From contig NZ_GG749282.1 of the NCBI RefSeq assembly GCF_000160555.1, positions 35,273 through 91,268 on the forward strand: 55,996 bases of DNA. The letters are read 5' to 3'. The translations under genes and the position numbers were made by a program. Source of the DNA: Centipeda noxia ATCC 43541 (lineage in GTDB: Bacteria; Bacillota; Negativicutes; Selenomonadales; Selenomonadaceae). Below the pieces are notes generated by a model, which saw nothing but the letters and a program-made list of their open reading frames with translations, was not told where the DNA came from and made no database searches. Numbering within the stretch: position 1 is the stretch's first letter; each line of letters opens with the position of its first letter. Shown piece by piece: positions 47,557-55,996 of this stretch.

Positions 47557-49224
47557 CTATTTCAGCTTGCTCCATGAATCCTTTAGTCCGACGATGCGGT
47601 TGAACACGATATGATCCGGCGTCGTATCCGGGTCAACAGCGAAATAGCCGACGCGCAGGAATTGATAGCGTGCGCCTGCCGCCGTAAGCCGAAGGCTCGG
47701 TTCCACCTTTGCATCCGTCAGAATCTCGAGTGAATGCGGGTTGAGCGCATCGATGAAATGCTCCGGCTCCTCTTCCCCCTCCGCGGTTTCGCGGAGAAGG
47801 CTCTCATAGAGCCGCACCTCTGCGGTGAGCGCATGCTCTGCAGACACCCACTGGATCGTTCCCTTGACCTTGCGGTTCGCCGCAGTGCCGCCGCTCCGCG
47901 TATCCGGATCGTAGGTGCAGCGGAGTTCCGTGATCTCGCCCGATGCATCCTTGATGACCTCATCACATTTAATAATATAGGCATGCTTGAGGCGGACCTC
48001 GCCGCCCGGCTTCAGACGGAAGAACTTCTTCGGTGCGTCCTCCATGAAATCCTCGCGGTCGATATAGAGCTCACGGCCGAAGGGCACATAACGCTGCCCG
48101 CCGTGCGTCGGACTGTTTTCTGCCAGAAGATATTCCGTCTCGCCCTCCGGATAGTTCGTGAGGACAAGTTTCAGCGGGCGCAGCACCGCCATAACACGCG
48201 GTGCATTGCGGTTGAGTTCGTCACGCACGCTGTGTTCGAGCATGGCACTGTCCACCGTGCTGTTGCTCTTTGCTACGCCGATCTCTTCGCAGAATGCGCG
48301 CACGGCCGCAGGCGGATAGCCGCGCCGTCGCATCCCTGAAATGGTCGGCATGCGTGGATCGTCCCAGCCGCGCACATGTCCCTCCTCGACAAGCTGGCGC
48401 AGTTTGCGCTTGCTCGTGATCGCTCCCGAGAGATTCAGCCGGGCAAACTCGATCTGACGCGGCCGCTCTCCCGCAGGAAATCCGAGGGACTCGAGCAGCC
48501 AGTCATAGAAGGGACGATGTTCCTCGAACTCAAGCGTGCACAGAGAGTGCGTAATGCCCTCAACTGCGTCCGAGAGCGGATGAGCGAAGTCATACATCGG
48601 GTAGATGCACCACGCATCTCCCGTCCGGTGATGCGGCACGTGCGCAATGCGATAGATGACCGTATCGCGCATGACGAGATTCGGCGAGGCCATATCGATC
48701 TTCGCACGCAGGACACGTGCGCCGTCAGGAAACTCTCCTGCACGCATCCGCGCAAAGAGGTCAAGATTTTCCTCTACGGAGCGATTGCGCCAAGGGCTCT
48801 CCTTCCCCGGCTCCGTCAGTGTGCCGCGATAGGCGCGGATTTCATCCGCCGTGAGATCGTCCACATAGGCGAGGCCCTTCCTTATGAGAGCAACTGCATA
48901 TTCATACAGCTGCGCAAAGTAATCCGACGCGTAGAAACGGCGCTCCCCCCATGAGAACCCGAGCCAGCGGATATCCTCCTGAATCGAGTCCACGTACTCG
49001 ACATTCTCCTTCGTCGGATTTGTGTCGTCAAAGCGCAGATTGCAGAGGCCGTCATAGTCCTCTGCAACACCGAAGTTAAGGCAGATGGACTTCGCATGAC
49101 CTATATGCAGATAGCCGTTCGGTTCGGGGGGAAAGCGCGTATGAATCCCCTGTGCATACCGCCCGCTGCGCAGATCCTCGTCAATAATATTTCGGATAAA
49201 ATTCGATGTCTTTACATCCGCCAT
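47557..49224 (-). CDS. glnS: glutaminyl-tRNA synthetase
   Basis: 555 residues from the ATG at 49224. Class Ib motifs: [22 protein letters not shown] (HIGH) and [15 protein letters not shown] (KMSKS-like). The tRNA-specific region [26 protein letters not shown] and two C-terminal beta-barrels are complete. It charges tRNA-Gln directly. Many Firmicutes lack GlnRS and use GatCAB transamidation, so this gene likely has a transferred origin, or the lineage is one that kept both. The ribosome site is modest (GAGGGGTAGGGAC). Confidence 0.95.
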   Translation of the reverse strand: MADVKTSNFIRNIIDEDLRSGRYAQGIHTRFPPEPNGYLHIGHAKSICLNFGVAEDYDGLCNLRFDDTNPTKENVEYVDSIQEDIRWLGFSWGERRFYASDYFAQLYEYAVALIRKGLAYVDDLTADEIRAYRGTLTEPGKESPWRNRSVEENLDLFARMRAGEFPDGARVLRAKIDMASPNLVMRDTVIYRIAHVPHHRTGDAWCIYPMYDFAHPLSDAVEGITHSLCTLEFEEHRPFYDWLLESLGFPAGERPRQIEFARLNLSGAITSKRKLRQLVEEGHVRGWDDPRMPTISGMRRRGYPPAAVRAFCEEIGVAKSNSTVDSAMLEHSVRDELNRNAPRVMAVLRPLKLVLTNYPEGETEYLLAENSPTHGGQRYVPFGRELYIDREDFMEDAPKKFFRLKPGGEVRLKHAYIIKCDEVIKDASGEITELRCTYDPDTRSGGTAANRKVKGTIQWVSAEHALTAEVRLYESLLRETAEGEEEPEHFIDALNPHSLEILTDAKVEPSLRLTAAGARYQFLRVGYFAVDPDTTPDHIVFNRIVGLKDSWSKLK

Positions 49225-49254
49225 GTCCCTACCCCTCGATCCGTATGATTCCAA

Positions 49255-50043
49255 TCAGTCGTTCTGTGCACAGCACTGCTCAATGTAGGCACGCAGGCGC
49301 GCGACTCCCTCGGAGACGCCCTCCTGCGCCGGAAGGCTCGCAATAAACGCGTCCACATAGCCGCGTTCCACAATGCGGCGCAGTGTCCACATGAAATTGA
49401 TGTCATAGATCCACATAAGCCGTACGATCTTGCGGTCGCCGTGCGTACGCAGCCGATAGTAGTCCGCCTGCCGTCCGGCGGCAAAATCCGCCACGAAGTC
49501 CGGACTGATCTCCTGCGCCGCATCCGACGGAACGAAGTTCGGCGCCTTCTCCGCCCCATCGGGCGAGAGGAACGGCAGGAGTACGCGGTAGATATCGAGC
49601 TTGTCCGCGTCGCGGATCAGTTTCGCAAAAAATATCTTGCGCTCATCGTCCGTCTCCGCAATTTCCTTCTTGTTGTGATACTTGACGGCAAAGCGCACAA
49701 TATCGGCATCCGCAGGAGCAAGCTGCTCCAAAAAATCGTTCTCCTCCGCGAGTACCTTCAGCCCAAGTTCGGCGTGATCCTCTGACTGTGCATCGTTGAA
49801 TGTCTGATAGACAGCGTACTGGCGAAACCGCCCGACATCGTGAAAGAGCCCGATGATCTCGGCGAGTGCCGTATCATGCGCATTGCATCCGAGATGGTTT
49901 GCAAGCGCCCGCGCATTCGCCGTAACATACCCCGTATGGATCTCTTTGAGACGAATCCCGCGCATAACATCCGGATCGTCCGTGCGAAAGGAACGCATAT
50001 AACCGTTCATCCAGCGATGCATCTCCTGCAGAAGTTTCTGCAT
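49255..50043 (-). CDS. HD-domain phosphohydrolase-like protein
   Basis: 262 residues from the ATG at 50043 (AAGGAGG site). HD core: His in KEIHTGYVTANA, His-Asp in IIGLFHDVGRFRQY, then the KYHNKKEI and LIRDADKLDIYRVL segments (conserved Asp). It is likely a metal-dependent phosphohydrolase with unknown substrate. Between glnS and an FtsZ-like gene, in one run. Confidence 0.82.
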   Translation of the reverse strand: MQKLLQEMHRWMNGYMRSFRTDDPDVMRGIRLKEIHTGYVTANARALANHLGCNAHDTALAEIIGLFHDVGRFRQYAVYQTFNDAQSEDHAELGLKVLAEENDFLEQLAPADADIVRFAVKYHNKKEIAETDDERKIFFAKLIRDADKLDIYRVLLPFLSPDGAEKAPNFVPSDAAQEISPDFVADFAAGRQADYYRLRTHGDRKIVRLMWIYDINFMWTLRRIVERGYVDAFIASLPAQEGVSEGVARLRAYIEQCCAQND

Positions 50044-50074
50044 ATGCGGTCCTCCTTTCCGCACTCGGCAAATC

Positions 50075-51055
50075 TCAGTCCTCTGCGGGCGGAGTATAGG
50101 CGTCGTCAAAATCCGTCGCAATGAGGGTTGCCTGCACCTTTCCCGTCATCTCCGGCTGCACGACCAATCCCGCTATGATATTGACCTCCGGATGTGCATG
50201 GGCATGGATGTAATGCACCGCCTCATCGACATCGCGCAGGCTCATCGCGGGACCACCCGTGAGATTCAGCACAATGCCGCGCGCTCCCGTGATACTGCGG
50301 TCGATGAGGGGACTGTCGATCGCCTTGCGCACCGCTTTCTGCGGGTCGCTGTCAACGCCGATCGCGAGCAGTGTATCACTCGATGTACTCTGATGGAAAA
50401 TGGTCGTCACATCGGAGAAATCGACATTGATGACCCCCGTTGTCAGAATCAGCTCCGCAACGCAGCCGACCGTCTGACGCAGCACCTCATCGGCAAGAGC
50501 AAAGGCATCGACAAAGGACATCTTGCGGTCCGGCGCAATCTTGAGAAGGTTGTCATTCCGCAGAGTAATGAACGCATCCGTATACCCCTGCATGCGCGCG
50601 ATCCCTGCCTGCGCCGTCTGCATCCTGCGCGGCATCTCAAAGTGGAACGGCGTCGTCACAACGCCGATGGAGAGAATCCCCATATCATGCGCGATCTCCG
50701 CCACAACAGGCGCCGCTCCCGTTCCAAGGCCCCCGCCCATTGTCGCCGCGATGATGACGAGATCCGTCCCGTCCAAAAGCGCACGAATCCTCTTTTCCTC
50801 GAGTCGTGCCGCCTCCTCGCCGATCTCAGCCCTTCCGCCCGTACCGCGTCCGTTCGTCAGCTTCTCCCCGATGGGCAGAATGGTGATCCCCTGCTTTTGA
50901 AGTGTATTCAGCTGACGCAGATCAGAATTGATGCCGATGAGCGTGATGTCGAGATCATATTTCTCGCGCACACAGCGCACGATATTGCCGCCGCCGCCGC
51001 CGACGCCAACGACTTTGATGGTGATCTCCGGTTTAATAATTCCATCTGTCGGCAT
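50075..51055 (-). CDS. FtsZ-like protein, divergent and without a C-terminal tail
   Basis: 326 residues, shorter than typical FtsZ (~350-400). The tubulin/FtsZ GTPase is clear: VVGVGGGGGNIV (T1), INSDLRQL (T2-like NTD), AATMGGGLGTGAAP (residues ~103-115; glycine-rich T4, usually GGGTGTG), and INVDFSDV (T7 synergy loop with its acidic residue). In T4 a Leu (110) replaces the usual Thr. The C-terminal linker and conserved peptide that binds FtsA or SepF are absent; the protein ends DDAYTPPAED. Probably an FtsZ paralogue rather than the main divisome FtsZ, since it is outside a dcw cluster. Confidence 0.85.
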   Translation of the reverse strand: MPTDGIIKPEITIKVVGVGGGGGNIVRCVREKYDLDITLIGINSDLRQLNTLQKQGITILPIGEKLTNGRGTGGRAEIGEEAARLEEKRIRALLDGTDLVIIAATMGGGLGTGAAPVVAEIAHDMGILSIGVVTTPFHFEMPRRMQTAQAGIARMQGYTDAFITLRNDNLLKIAPDRKMSFVDAFALADEVLRQTVGCVAELILTTGVINVDFSDVTTIFHQSTSSDTLLAIGVDSDPQKAVRKAIDSPLIDRSITGARGIVLNLTGGPAMSLRDVDEAVHYIHAHAHPEVNIIAGLVVQPEMTGKVQATLIATDFDDAYTPPAED

Positions 51056-51073
51056 GTATGTACTCCTTATGTG

Positions 51074-51961
51074 TCAGTTCTTCCGCCTTTTCCCTGTCCG
51101 CTTCGGAATCTGCGTCATAAGTGCGCCCCCAAGAAGAAGCGCACAGCCCAAGATCTGCACGGCAGTCATCGTCTCGCCGAGCACAATCCAGCCCGTCACG
51201 GCAGCAAATACTGCCTCGAGCGACAGCAGGATCGACGCCTGCGTCGGCTCCACATATGCCTGCCCGAGAATTTGACAGGTGTAGGCGACGCCGCAGGAGA
51301 AAACACCCGCGTAGAGAATCGGAATCGCCGCGCTCCAGACATCAGTCCATGCAAAACTCTCATACGCAGCGGCAAGCGCTGCACTGCCGAACATACAGAC
51401 AATCATCTCCGTAAGACAGAGCTCAATCGCATCTACCGTACGCGCAAAGCGGTCGATGAGAAGGATCTGCGCCATCCAGAAGAGGGAGCAGATGAAGACG
51501 AGAACATCTCCCTTATTGATCGTCATCTCCCCATAGGCAGAGAGGAAATAGACACCCGCAAATGCAAGCACCGCACTGATCCACTGTGCTGTACGGATAC
51601 GATGTCCAAGCGCGACGGCCGCAAGCGGAACGAGCACAATATAGAGCGTCGTAATGAACGCAGTCTTGCCCGCTGTCGTATAGAGGAGAGCCACCTGCTG
51701 CAGCGTCACCCCCGCAAACATCGCAACCCCGACCGGAATCCCGGCACGAAAACCGGAGCGAAAGGTCCCGGCGCGCCTCTCTGCGGCACGTTTGCCGCGG
51801 TAAAGGAACCACAGCCCTCCCATGAAGATGACGCCAAGCGCAAAGCGAAACGCCGCATACGTATATGGGCCGAGCCCCTCCATCCCAAGGATCTGGGCGA
51901 CAAATGTCGTCCCCCAGAAAAAGGATGCCGCAAGCAGCATCAAATTCCCGCGCAGATGCAT
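51074..51961 (-). CDS. EamA/DMT-family transporter
   Basis: 295 residues, ten membrane segments in two EamA repeats (LMLLAASFFWGTTFVAQILG at the start; FICSLFWMAQILLIDRFAR for the second). Drug/metabolite exporters of this type export amino acids or small metabolites. It starts 3 bp after glnQ and has a GxxxGE-type end (WIVLGETMTAVQILGCALLLGGAL). Substrate unknown. Confidence 0.9.
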   Translation of the reverse strand: MHLRGNLMLLAASFFWGTTFVAQILGMEGLGPYTYAAFRFALGVIFMGGLWFLYRGKRAAERRAGTFRSGFRAGIPVGVAMFAGVTLQQVALLYTTAGKTAFITTLYIVLVPLAAVALGHRIRTAQWISAVLAFAGVYFLSAYGEMTINKGDVLVFICSLFWMAQILLIDRFARTVDAIELCLTEMIVCMFGSAALAAAYESFAWTDVWSAAIPILYAGVFSCGVAYTCQILGQAYVEPTQASILLSLEAVFAAVTGWIVLGETMTAVQILGCALLLGGALMTQIPKRTGKRRKN

Positions 51962-51964
51962 AGA

Positions 51965-52684
51965 TCAGAGTACCTTCGACAGGAAGCTGCGCGTACGCTC
52001 CTCCTTCGGATGTTCGAATACCTCACGCGGCACGCCCGACTCGACAATGCGCCCCTCGTCCACGAAGAGAAGGCGGTCCCCCACCTCGCGGGCAAAGCCC
52101 ATCTCGTGCGTGACGATAACCATCGTCATGCCCTCGCGCGCAAGTGCGCGCATGACATCCAGCACCTCGCCGACCATCTCCGGATCAAGCGCCGATGTCG
52201 GCTCATCAAAGAGCATGACTTTGGGGTGCATCGCGAGCGCACGTGCAATCGCGACACGCTGCTGCTGTCCGCCCGAGAGATTGTCCGGATAGGCATCCGC
52301 CTTCTCCGCCAGGCCCACGCGTGCGAGCAGCTCGCGCGCCGTTTTCTCAGCCTCAGCACGCACAGCATGCTTTACCTTCATCGGTGCGAGCATGATGTTC
52401 TCCAGCACCGTCATATGTGGAAAGAGGTTGAAGCGCTGGAATACCATGCCCACCTCTTCACGCACCTTATTAATATTTGCCTCGCTCGAGAGCGTAATTC
52501 CGTCGACAATGACCTCGCCCGCCGTCGGCTCCTCGAGGTGATTTATGCAGCGGAGCAGCGTACTCTTGCCGGATCCCGACGGCCCGATGATGACGACGAC
52601 TTCCTTCTCATCAATCGAGAGGTCAATCCCCTTGAGGACCTCATCCGCGCCGAAGGATTTGCACAGTCCTTTGATCTCAATCAT
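51965..52684 (-). CDS. glnQ: polar amino-acid ABC transporter ATP-binding protein
   Basis: 239 residues. [20 protein letters not shown] (Walker A), [18 protein letters not shown] (signature), [16 protein letters not shown] (Walker B), and the Q-loop [20 protein letters not shown]. Typical GlnQ/ArtP class. It overlaps glnP by 8 bp. The likely binding protein is glnH at 43419-44192, separate in the chromosome. Confidence 0.94.
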   Translation of the reverse strand: MIEIKGLCKSFGADEVLKGIDLSIDEKEVVVIIGPSGSGKSTLLRCINHLEEPTAGEVIVDGITLSSEANINKVREEVGMVFQRFNLFPHMTVLENIMLAPMKVKHAVRAEAEKTARELLARVGLAEKADAYPDNLSGGQQQRVAIARALAMHPKVMLFDEPTSALDPEMVGEVLDVMRALAREGMTMVIVTHEMGFAREVGDRLLFVDEGRIVESGVPREVFEHPKEERTRSFLSKVL

Positions 52685-53348
52685 TGACCCGATACCTCCG
52701 TTCCAAATATGCGACGAAACGCGAGATCGTCAGCGTCATCACGAGATAGATAACGGCGACACTCATCCATATTTCAAACGAGCCATAGGTCTTTGCGATA
52801 ATGAGCTGTCCGCGGCGCGTAAGCTCCTCAAAGCCGATGACCGAGACAAGAGACGAATCCTTGAGCATCGCGATGAACTCGTTGCCAAGCGGCGGGATGA
52901 CGCGCTTGAACGCCTGCGGCACGATGATGTAGCGCATCGTCTGCAGCCACGTCATGCCGAGCGAACGCCCAGCCTCCATCTGTCCGTCGTCCACCGACTG
53001 AATGCCCGCACGAAAAATCTCCGCCACATACGCGCCGGAGTTGATGCCGCAGGCGGAGATCGCCGCAATAAATGGATCGATGCGCTGTCCTGTGAGGACA
53101 GGCAGTGCAAAGTAAAACAGGAAAATCTGTACGAGCAGCGGCGTACCGCGGAAGAACTCTACATAGACCTCCGCAAGCATCCGCAGGAGACGCACATGCG
53201 AGATGCGCGCGACGCCCACAATCAGACCGATCACAAAACCGATCGCCGTGGAGAGTACCGTGATCTGTATGGTAACCCCCGCACCAACAAGCAGCAGCGG
53301 GAATGAGTTAAACACAAGATCCATATCAAAAGTCATAAGTTCATCCAT
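52677..53348 (-). CDS. glnP: polar amino-acid ABC transporter permease
   Basis: 223 residues with about five membrane segments and the HisM/GlnP EAA loop ([32 protein letters not shown]). [19 protein letters not shown] and [14 protein letters not shown] are class-typical. It is the first gene of a run reaching glnS and follows a perfect consensus promoter. The ribosome site (GGAG) is close to the ATG. Confidence 0.93.
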   Translation of the reverse strand: MDELMTFDMDLVFNSFPLLLVGAGVTIQITVLSTAIGFVIGLIVGVARISHVRLLRMLAEVYVEFFRGTPLLVQIFLFYFALPVLTGQRIDPFIAAISACGINSGAYVAEIFRAGIQSVDDGQMEAGRSLGMTWLQTMRYIIVPQAFKRVIPPLGNEFIAMLKDSSLVSVIGFEELTRRGQLIIAKTYGSFEIWMSVAVIYLVMTLTISRFVAYLERRYRVND

Positions 53349-53406
53349 TCTCTCCGAAGAAATCTGTGATTCCTGTAATGTTCCTGCATAAATAGCCGTT
53401 TTTCAT

Positions 53407-53435
53407 ATTATATTTCAATCGCGGAGTGCTGTCAA
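53407..53435 (-). promoter_or_regulatory. consensus sigma-70 promoter of glnP
   Basis: TTGACA (53430-53435), exactly 17-nt spacer, TATAAT (53407-53412) on the minus strand: both hexamers and spacing are consensus. Leader ~50 nt. Confidence 0.9.
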
Positions 53436-53464
53436 TAAATTCAGGCTTTTTATCATCCGCTATA

Positions 53465-53953
53465 TTATTTTAGATCGGATTCCCATATCTCACGATATAT
53501 CTCTCTGTTTTTATCCCACTCATTATATGCTTCGCTCTTCGTCTTATGGAAACCGAACTTGGCATAAAGATGACGCGCCGGTTTCAAAATGTCAAGCGTC
53601 CCCAAAAAGAGATGCGTATACCCTTTTTCTCTGCAAAAGGACAACGCTTCGGCGAGCAGTTTATGCCCCAGTCCCTGGCCCTGCGTATCCATATCTACGC
53701 CAAGCCAGCGCAGCTGCGCTCTCTCCGATCCCCTCCTGATCACCGCGATATCGCCGACCATCTTCCCGGCAAGTTCGGCGATCCACATCTGATTGCCCTC
53801 CAAATCATCATAGAGTTCAGCCATCCCGCGCAGCATCTCCTGCTCATAAAAACCATTAAAGTGATATTGCCGCTTGTACAGTTCATATTGGAAGGAACAA
53901 ACCTTGCTCGGATCTCCCGGCTGATACGTTCGCAGTGAAATCTCATACGCCAT
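53465..53953 (-). CDS. GNAT-family N-acetyltransferase
   Basis: 162 residues from the ATG at 53953, 8 nt after GGAGG. GNAT core: AELAGKMVGDIAVIRR, LRWLGVDMDTQGQGLGHKLLAEAL (acetyl-CoA loop Q-x-x-G-x-G/A type, here QGQGLG), and a C-terminal YAKFGFHKTKSE. It acetylates an amino group of an unknown substrate. Monocistronic by its flanks. Confidence 0.88.
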   Translation of the reverse strand: MAYEISLRTYQPGDPSKVCSFQYELYKRQYHFNGFYEQEMLRGMAELYDDLEGNQMWIAELAGKMVGDIAVIRRGSERAQLRWLGVDMDTQGQGLGHKLLAEALSFCREKGYTHLFLGTLDILKPARHLYAKFGFHKTKSEAYNEWDKNREIYREIWESDLK

Positions 53954-53990
53954 CACAGCATCCTCCAGCATATTGCAAAAACACATGAAA

Positions 53991-54030
53991 TTTCCCCCAC
54001 AAACCAGCGTATCAGCAGCTTATGGGGGAT
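53991..54030 (-). terminator. possible terminator of the chemoreceptor gene
   Basis: CCCCCA...TGGGGG repeat (53994-54000 with 54022-54028) and, nearer the stop, CTCAG...CTGAG (54041-54058). The following AAATTT is only a weak T-tract. Confidence 0.4.
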
Positions 54031-54064
54031 AATATCTTTCAACTCAGTACGGCTCCTGAGAAAA

Positions 54065-55168
54065 TCACAGATTCTTGGACAGTTCTTCGATGCTGTCCGA
54101 CATCGCTTTCGCTTCCTCAACGGAGGCGCTGATCTCCTTCATGTTGTCCGCCTGATTCTCAATCAGACCGTTGATGGACTTAATGCGCTCAGCGATATGA
54201 TTTGCCGCCTTCTCCATCGAGCCGAGCGCCTCAAGGATCTTGCTCGCGGCATCGCGGCTGCTGTCGGCGAGTTTGCCAACCTCCTCTGCCACGACAGAGA
54301 ATCCGCGGCCCGCTTCTCCGGCGCGGGCCGCCTCGATGGAGGCGTTCAGCGCGAGGAGATTGGTCTGCTTCGAGATCGTCATAACAAGCTCGGACATCTT
54401 GAGCGTATGCTCGGTCTGATTGCGGGTATCCTCAGCCGCCTGCGTGATCTCCTCCTGCACGCTTGAGATCTCTACCGTGCGCTCCGTCGTCTCGCTGACG
54501 CTCGTCGTAATGGCGTCGATCGATGCATACAGACTGCTGAGCATCGTCTCAAGCTCGCCATAGAACTTTTCCTTCTTCTGTGATGTCTGAGCCAGCACCT
54601 CCGATTTCCGCTTTTCCTCATCAATATCGACAAACACGCCGATGATCTCCTCCGGATGTCCGTTCTTATCGCGCACAACATTGCCGGAGGCATGGAACCA
54701 ACGGTAGCTGCCGTCATGCACCTTCAGGCGATAGTCAGCATTATACTCCGTATTCCCGCTGAGATCTTTGATGCAGGCGTTGAAAGAAGAGAATGTCTCC
54801 TCCACATCATCCGGATGAAGACGCGAACTCCACGATTCTATCGTATTCGGGAAGTCCGACTCACCGCGGAAACCGACCATACGCCGGAACTCATCGGACC
54901 AGATCGCATAGGCAATGCTGAAATCCGGATTGATCTTCATGTACCACATGCCGGAGTTGACCGCCTCGTTAACCGTACGCAGACGGAAGCGCTGATATTC
55001 CAGCTCCTCGTTCACGCAGTCGATCAGCTCGTTCAGCTCCGCAGCGTACGGCTCGCTCCCGCGCAGCTTCGTAAAGAGCTCATTCTTCTCATGTCCTGCA
55101 ACGATCTCATGAATCACATCGGACAATCCCTGCGCCCCCAGCGCAGATTCCCTATTTTGGTCAACCAT
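54065..55168 (-). CDS. soluble PAS-domain methyl-accepting chemotaxis protein
   Basis: 367 residues from the ATG at 55168 (GGAGGG site). Residues ~60-190 form a PAS domain ([18 protein letters not shown]...[33 protein letters not shown], with PAC C-terminus). Residues ~200-367 are the MCP signalling hairpin with the tip [23 protein letters not shown] and [13 protein letters not shown]. There is no membrane segment or HAMP, so it is a cytoplasmic receptor, perhaps sensing redox or a small ligand through PAS. A promoter is at 55212-55239. Confidence 0.9.
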   Translation of the reverse strand: MVDQNRESALGAQGLSDVIHEIVAGHEKNELFTKLRGSEPYAAELNELIDCVNEELEYQRFRLRTVNEAVNSGMWYMKINPDFSIAYAIWSDEFRRMVGFRGESDFPNTIESWSSRLHPDDVEETFSSFNACIKDLSGNTEYNADYRLKVHDGSYRWFHASGNVVRDKNGHPEEIIGVFVDIDEEKRKSEVLAQTSQKKEKFYGELETMLSSLYASIDAITTSVSETTERTVEISSVQEEITQAAEDTRNQTEHTLKMSELVMTISKQTNLLALNASIEAARAGEAGRGFSVVAEEVGKLADSSRDAASKILEALGSMEKAANHIAERIKSINGLIENQADNMKEISASVEEAKAMSDSIEELSKNL

Positions 55169-55211
55169 TACATTTCCCTCCATACATAGTGACACCATAT
55201 GGTTCATGGAC

Positions 55212-55239
55212 ATTTTATCACATAAAATCACAGATTCAA
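55212..55239 (-). promoter_or_regulatory. sigma-70 promoter of the chemoreceptor gene
   Basis: TTGAAT (55234-55239), 16-nt spacer, TAAAAT (55212-55217) on the minus strand, ~45 bp before the ATG at 55168. Confidence 0.65.
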
Positions 55240-55304
55240 CCATAAATTTATTTCATCGCAAAAAATTCACCTGCAACGGAAAACAAAAGGTCCCATAAAT
55301 GTCA

Positions 55305-55349
55305 TGACCCCCAAAAGTCAGATCCAAAGGAGCCAACTTTTGGGGGCCA
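55305..55349. repeat. 21-bp inverted repeat pair with 3-bp spacer
   Basis: Arms 55305-55325 (TGACCCCCAAAAGTC...) and 55329-55349 match at 17 of 21 positions. Three of four mismatches become G-U pairs in minus-strand RNA, giving a 20/21 hairpin with a UUU loop. Either the terminator of the YbjN-like gene without a T-tract, or the joined ends of an IS3-like element. Confidence 0.6.
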
Positions 55350-55393
55350 CAACATTTCACATGAATGATGATGCTAATAGTAAACGGTCCATA

Positions 55394-55903
55394 TTATGCA
55401 TTGGCCGTCCCTTTATCCCATACCTTTATCATGATATCTGAATACAGCGCATTCAAATGTCCCTGAATCTGGTTCAGAAGCGCAACAATCAATGCTGGAT
55501 CGAATTGTTCTGTACCAGACGGAATGCTGCATGTCAATATCATATTTCCTGCTTCATCACTGCTGTATTTCAGCATGCGGTACTGATCATTCAGATCATT
55601 GAGATAGATCGAAACAGCGGCCTTTTTCTCCTCTGTAACAACCTGCGCGGCGACCTCTACCTGAATCAGTGTGTAAACACTATCGTCAATCAAAATCATA
55701 AAAGGCAAACTCTGCCCCTGTACAGGAAGATGACTGCGGACGACATGCGAGTGAACTGCGTCTCCCACATCATGAAACTGCACGCCGGTAATCTTTTCTT
55801 TTTCAAGATACGACCGAAAAGCAGATGCCTTTTCCGCAGCGACCGAAGTTTCAGCTTTCACCGTATTCGAATTTTGTTTTTCCTCTGCTGATTTCTCGCT
55901 CAT
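55394..55903 (-). CDS. YbjN-like (type III chaperone-fold) protein
   Basis: 169 residues from the ATG at 55903, 8 nt after GGAGG. A Lys/Glu/Ala-rich N-terminus (to ~40) precedes a YbjN-like sensory-transduction-regulator fold: LPFMILIDDSVYTLIQVEVAAQVVTEEKKAAVSIYLNDLNDQYRMLKYSSDEAGNMILTCSIP. Members are small cytoplasmic proteins of unclear function resembling secretion chaperones. Identity moderate, from fold-type pattern only. Confidence 0.65.
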   Translation of the reverse strand: MSEKSAEEKQNSNTVKAETSVAAEKASAFRSYLEKEKITGVQFHDVGDAVHSHVVRSHLPVQGQSLPFMILIDDSVYTLIQVEVAAQVVTEEKKAAVSIYLNDLNDQYRMLKYSSDEAGNMILTCSIPSGTEQFDPALIVALLNQIQGHLNALYSDIMIKVWDKGTANA

Positions 55904-55947
55904 ATGATGTTCCTCCAAAAGATCTTTGTCTATTCGTCAGGAAGCAT

Positions 55948-55972
55948 GGCGGGCAGAGCAACTCTGCCCGCC
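55948..55972 (-). terminator. GC-rich hairpin at the right edge
   Basis: Perfect 11-bp stem GGCGGGCAGAG / CTCTGCCCGCC (55948-55958 with 55962-55972) and CAA loop. No T-tract follows on either strand, so it may be a non-canonical terminator of the next gene to the right. Confidence 0.45.
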
Positions 55973-55996
55973 GCAAGCCGCCTGTTTTCTCCAATC

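Noticed and set aside
50192-52687. 831-codon open frame on the plus strand
   Set aside because: It runs opposite four clear genes (ftsZ-like, eamA, glnQ and part of glnP), is His/Arg-rich in the way antisense frames of this genome are, and has no promoter or ribosome site.

Overview
The window is about 56 kb of chromosome, almost all of it read from the minus strand; only uraA and an rluA-type gene (41235-43363) are on the plus strand. Gene content and order suggest a non-sporulating, Gram-negative-type Firmicute of the Negativicutes, probably close to Selenomonas. The evidence is Firmicute-style synteny (DUF1934-argS-rpoE-pyrG and mfd-yabN-hup-divIC-yabR-tilS-hpt-ftsH), strong AGGAGG ribosome sites, frequent GTG and TTG starts, chemotaxis genes, and no sporulation genes inside blocks where sporulating Firmicutes carry them. 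The taxon is inferred, not proven. I saw no rRNA, tRNA, CRISPR array or intact mobile element.

1-9800: one glycan operon reading leftward. In order of transcription it holds a GT2 glycosyltransferase with a C-terminal methyltransferase-like half, an FkbM methyltransferase, three tandem radical SAM/SPASM proteins, a second FkbM protein whose 5' end may carry a frameshift, an HD-domain protein, an RmlC-type epimerase, a GT4 glycosyltransferase and a nucleotide-sugar epimerase cut by the window edge. This looks like a biosynthesis and decoration locus for a surface polysaccharide or glycoprotein glycan, and the radical SAM trio is the most unusual part.

9841-26690: housekeeping. ftsH, hpt, tilS and an S1-domain gene form one unit; ftsB/divIC and a UgtP/MGDG-synthase-type glycosyltransferase form another; then come an SDR, hup, a YabN-like methylase lacking its MazG half, mfd, pyrG, rpoE, argS, a DUF1934 gene, cheX and a REC-CheX fusion. 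Two normally separate Firmicute blocks are joined here by a 4-bp pyrG/mfd overlap.

26696-41066: gloA, putP, rubredoxin, then an AfuA/FbpABC-like ABC transporter with a YesMN two-component system. Its binding-protein gene has a frameshift. After that come uvrC, a type-2 leuA, a DUF2156 gene and manA.

41161-55996: uraA-rluA, an orphan glutamine-type binding protein, a zinc-ribbon protein with a long structured leader, a DUF1848 gene, an ArsB/NhaD-like transporter, then an operon-like run glnP-glnQ-eamA-FtsZ-like-HD-glnS-hypothetical starting at a perfect consensus sigma-70 promoter, followed by a GNAT gene, a soluble PAS chemoreceptor and a YbjN-like protein. Several intrinsic-terminator hairpins lie inside operons directly before a start codon, which would lower expression of the distal gene.
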